Translations under genes and position numbers: made by a program
Shown here: positions 61,210-64,000 of the stretch, one piece after another
Layout of the letters: the number at the start of each line of letters is the position of its first letter
Position numbering within the stretch: the stretch's first letter is position 1
Notes under the pieces: model-generated
What the model was told of the DNA's origin: nothing
What the model saw: only the letters and a program-made list of their open reading frames with translations
Databases searched by the model: none
From: Planctomycetota bacterium
GTDB taxonomy: Bacteria; Planctomycetota; PLA2; JAEUHO01
Reading direction: 5' to 3'
NCBI GenBank assembly: GCA_020631815.1
Contig: JACKGW010000004.1
Span: 193,950 to 257,949 of the forward strand
Length of the DNA: 64,000 nt

Positions 61210-63822
61210 ATGGCGGCACACGACCAAGCCGGCGCCAGCGCTGGCGACCCCACCCCTCCGACGGGCGATTCCTCCGGCGGCAGCGGCGAGCGGATCCTCG
61301 ATCTCGACATCGCCAGCGAGCTGAAGCAGTCCTACCTGCGGTACGCGATGAGCGTCATCGTGGATCGCGCCTTGCCCGACGTGCGCGACGGCCTCAAGCC
61401 CAGCCAGCGACGAATCCTCGTCGCCATGAACGACCTCAACCTGGGCCCCAACCGCAAGACGATCAAGTGCGCCAAGGTCGTCGGCGAGACCATGGGCAAC
61501 TACCACCCGCACGGCGACCAGGCGATCTACCCGACGCTCGTGCGCATGGCACAGCCCTTCAACATGGGTGAGCGCCTCGTCGAGGGGCAGGGCAACTTCG
61601 GCTCCATCGACCGCGACCCGCCCGCGTCGATGCGATACACCGAGTGCCGCATGACGCATGCGGCCGTCGAGATGCTCGACGACCTCGACAAGGAGACGGT
61701 CGACTTCCGTCCGACCTACGACGAGGCGCGCATGGAGCCCGTCGTGCTCCCGGGCCGGTTCCCCAACCTGCTCATCAACGGCGGCGCGGGCATCGCCGTG
61801 GCCATGGCGTCCTCCATCCCCCCCCACAACCCGGGTGAGGTGGCCGACGCGATCCTGGCGTATCTCGACAACCCCGAGATCGACATCCCGTCGCTCATGC
61901 AGATCCTGCCCGGTCCGGATCTGCCCACCGGGGCCCGCATCTGCGGTCGTGCTGCCATCCTCGAGGCCTACACCACCGGCCGTGCCGCGCTGGAGATGCG
62001 CGCCGTCTGCCACGTGCAAGAAGGCGAAGGCCGCCGCGGCCCGCAGATCGTCGTCACCGAGATCCCCTACCAGGTCAACAAGGCCGCTTTGGTGCAGAAG
62101 ATCGCCGATCTGGCCAAGAGCGACCGGGTCGACGGCATCACGGACGTACGCGACGAGTCCGGCAAGGACATCCGCGTCGTGATCAGCCTGCGGCGCGATG
62201 TCGATCCCGACATCGTGCTCAACCAGCTCTACAAGTACAGCCAGCTGCGCGAGACGCTCAGCGTGATCATGATCGCGCTCGTCGACGGCCGGCCCGAGCT
62301 GTGCAGCGTCAAGCGCCTCATCGAGACCTACGTGGCGCACCGCCGCGAGGTCATCACCCGCCGCACGCGCTACCTGCTTCGCAAGGCCGAAGAGCGCGAC
62401 CACATCGTGGCCGGCCTGCTGCGGGCGCTCGACCTCATCGACGAGATCGTGGCCCTCGTCCGCGCCAGCTCCGACCCGAAGGAGGCCAAGGCCGGGCTCA
62501 TCGAGCGCTTTGGCTTCTCCACGCTGCAGGCCGACGCCATCCTGCAGATGCGTCTGCAGCGCCTCACCGGCCTGCAGCGCCAAGAGCTGGAAGCCGAACA
62601 CGCCGACCTGGTCGCCAAGATCGCCGACTACCGCGACATCCTGGCCCGCGACGAGCGCGTCGTCGCGATCCTCCGCGAGGACATGGCGGCGCTCAAGGCG
62701 CGCTTCCCGGTGGCGCGGCGGACGCGCATCGAGGACAGCCAGGACGACTACACGTCGCTCGACCTGATCACCCCCGAGAACGTGGTGATCACGCTCTCGC
62801 ACGAGGGCTACATCAAGCGTACGGGCCTGGACGCCTACCGGCGTCAGCGCCGCGGCGGCAAGGGCATCAAGGGCACCGAGAGCAAGCAGGGCGACTTCGT
62901 CGAGCACCTGCTCGTCGCCAACACGCACGACACGATGCTCTACTTCACGGACACGGGTCGCGTGTTCCGCGATGGCGTCTACGTGCTGCCCGATCTCGGC
63001 CGCTACACGAAGGGCCGCGCCATCGTCAACCTGCTCGAGCTGGGCCCGGAGGAGCGCATCCGCACCGTCCTGCCCGTCACGGCCATGGACGACGAGCGCT
63101 ACCTGCTGTTCGCCACGCGCAACGGCTTGGTCAAGCGCACGGCCCTCTCGGACTTCGCCAACATCCACCGCGGCGGCATCATCGCGATCCAGCTGGTCGA
63201 AGGCGACGCCCTCATCGGCGTGGCCCTCGTCGATCCCGCCGACGAAGTGCTCCTGGTAACGGCGCGCGGCATGGCCATCCGCTTTGCGGTCTCGGACGCC
63301 CGTGCCATGGGCCGCTCCACCCGCGGCGTGCGCGGCATCAAGCTGCACGACGGCGATCGCGTGGTCGACATGGCCGTGGCGCGCAACGAAGAGGTCGTCA
63401 CGGCACCGGACGGGACGGAGACGTCCCTGCCGGGCACGCTCCTGACCGTGTTCGAGCGCGGCCAAGCCAAGCGCACGCCGTTCGCCGAGTACAGCCTCCA
63501 GGGCCGCGGCGGCCAGGGCCTGCGCAACGTCTCGCGCGACGGGCTCGAGCGCAACGGCGAGGTGGTCGCCGCGCGGCCCGTGCTGGATGGCGACGAGGTC
63601 ATCCTCATCACGCAAGGCGGCAAGTCCATCCGCATGCGCATCACGAGCGAGCAGCTGCGCCCCATGAGCCGCTCGACGGCGGGCGTGCGGGCCATCGAGG
63701 TGCCCGACGGCGACCGCGTCGTGAGCATGGCCTGGGTGCGGCCCGAGGACGACGGCGACGATGACGCCGAGGAGAACGGTGACGCCGAGGGCGGCGACGA
63801 CGGCGCGCCCGACGAGGCCTGA
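61210..63822 (+). CDS. gyrA: DNA gyrase subunit A
   Basis: The 870-residue protein has the breakage-reunion domain with the catalytic tyrosine 143 (SMRYTECRM), the GyrA-box segment RQRRGGKGIKG, and the beta-pinwheel C-terminal domain. In the quinolone region the motif reads HPHGDQAIYPTLVRMAQ, so the residues equal to E. coli Ser83 and Asp87 are Gln104 and Pro108. An N-terminal extension of about 25 residues and a long acidic tail (DDGDDDAEENGDAEGGDDG) are present. Its partner gyrB is not in the window. Confidence 0.95.
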   Translation: MAAHDQAGASAGDPTPPTGDSSGGSGERILDLDIASELKQSYLRYAMSVIVDRALPDVRDGLKPSQRRILVAMNDLNLGPNRKTIKCAKVVGETMGNYHPHGDQAIYPTLVRMAQPFNMGERLVEGQGNFGSIDRDPPASMRYTECRMTHAAVEMLDDLDKETVDFRPTYDEARMEPVVLPGRFPNLLINGGAGIAVAMASSIPPHNPGEVADAILAYLDNPEIDIPSLMQILPGPDLPTGARICGRAAILEAYTTGRAALEMRAVCHVQEGEGRRGPQIVVTEIPYQVNKAALVQKIADLAKSDRVDGITDVRDESGKDIRVVISLRRDVDPDIVLNQLYKYSQLRETLSVIMIALVDGRPELCSVKRLIETYVAHRREVITRRTRYLLRKAEERDHIVAGLLRALDLIDEIVALVRASSDPKEAKAGLIERFGFSTLQADAILQMRLQRLTGLQRQELEAEHADLVAKIADYRDILARDERVVAILREDMAALKARFPVARRTRIEDSQDDYTSLDLITPENVVITLSHEGYIKRTGLDAYRRQRRGGKGIKGTESKQGDFVEHLLVANTHDTMLYFTDTGRVFRDGVYVLPDLGRYTKGRAIVNLLELGPEERIRTVLPVTAMDDERYLLFATRNGLVKRTALSDFANIHRGGIIAIQLVEGDALIGVALVDPADEVLLVTARGMAIRFAVSDARAMGRSTRGVRGIKLHDGDRVVDMAVARNEEVVTAPDGTETSLPGTLLTVFERGQAKRTPFAEYSLQGRGGQGLRNVSRDGLERNGEVVAARPVLDGDEVILITQGGKSIRMRITSEQLRPMSRSTAGVRAIEVPDGDRVVSMAWVRPEDDGDDDAEENGDAEGGDDGAPDEA

Positions 63823-64000
63823 GCGCCGCGCTGCCCCGCGAGGGCGGCGCCACATCCCGCCCCTGACGTAGGGCCCGCACGGCACCGTCGCGCCTTGCGC
63901 CGCGGCCCCGGGGGCACGCGGCCGAGGGTCGCTGCTCGCGTCGGGCGCACCTGCACGGTCGTCGGACCCGGGCCCACCGACCAGGCGCATCGCTGGCGGA
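63823..64000 (+). other. Region after gyrA
   Basis: I see no gene, hairpin with T-run or RNA in the last 178 bases. They are very GC-rich and open on several frames, but nothing can be assigned. Confidence 0.3.

Noticed and set aside
61075..63990. 971-codon minus-strand open frame opposite gyrA
   Set aside because: It is the mirror of the gyrA codon pattern in a GC-rich gene and carries no recognisable domain.

Overview
The window looks like chromosome from a high-GC, Gram-negative-type bacterium, most likely a member of the Planctomycetota or a close relative. This is an inference. It rests on the eleven-subunit Nuo operon without nuoEFG, very large prepilin-like proteins carrying calcium-loop repeats, a C-terminal sorting-like tail, and a GyrA with non-proteobacterial residues in the quinolone region. 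There are no rRNA, tRNA, CRISPR or transposase genes that I can see.

Layout. (1) 1-7.2 kb is visibly lower in GC than the rest (about 58% in several lines I counted, against 68-77% elsewhere). It holds the 3' end of a gene ending in a hydrophobic, arginine-tailed C-terminus, an anchored surface protein, and two tandem, ATGA-coupled paralogues that join an N-terminal exosortase-like membrane domain (with degenerate catalytic positions) to glutamine-amidotransferase-like domains. (2) 7.2-19.4 kb is one minus-strand operon: nuoABCDHIJKLMN, then an unusual protein with five C-terminal repeats, then a retropepsin-like protease. (3) 19.6-26.4 kb on the plus strand carries a sugar dehydrogenase-like secreted protein, an IscA-type protein, thioredoxin reductase, a cysteine-desulfurase-like protein lacking its PLP lysine, and the ABC-F protein Uup. 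(4) 26.3-42.7 kb is mixed housekeeping: a 2-oxoglutarate oxygenase, a fused Dpp-type ATPase, dUTPase, AnmK, a VWA protein, a CaCA antiporter, an M50 protease, a GCS2-CBS fusion, a MazG-like protein, RsmG and a deoxyhypusine-synthase-like protein. (5) 43.2-51.4 kb is a four-gene pseudopilin operon with a giant 1378-residue pilin-like protein. (6) 51.5-56.2 kb has a VIT1-type transporter and a three-subunit molybdenum hydroxylase of the 4-hydroxybenzoyl-CoA reductase type. (7) 56.3-63.8 kb has a secreted protein, an M48 membrane protease, a C45-like lipoprotein with a probably missing nucleophile, and gyrA.

Non-coding highlights. A 106-base dispersed element occurs twice, each copy just downstream of a stop codon. 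The two copies differ by compensatory changes in a 14-bp stem. A 34-bp inverted repeat lies between dut and anmK. A nested two-stem structure sits in the gap between a lipoprotein gene and gyrA.

Most genes sit in tight same-strand groups with GTGA or ATGA overlaps. Several convergent pairs overlap at their 3' ends. Functional assignments come from motif recognition only; no database search was run.
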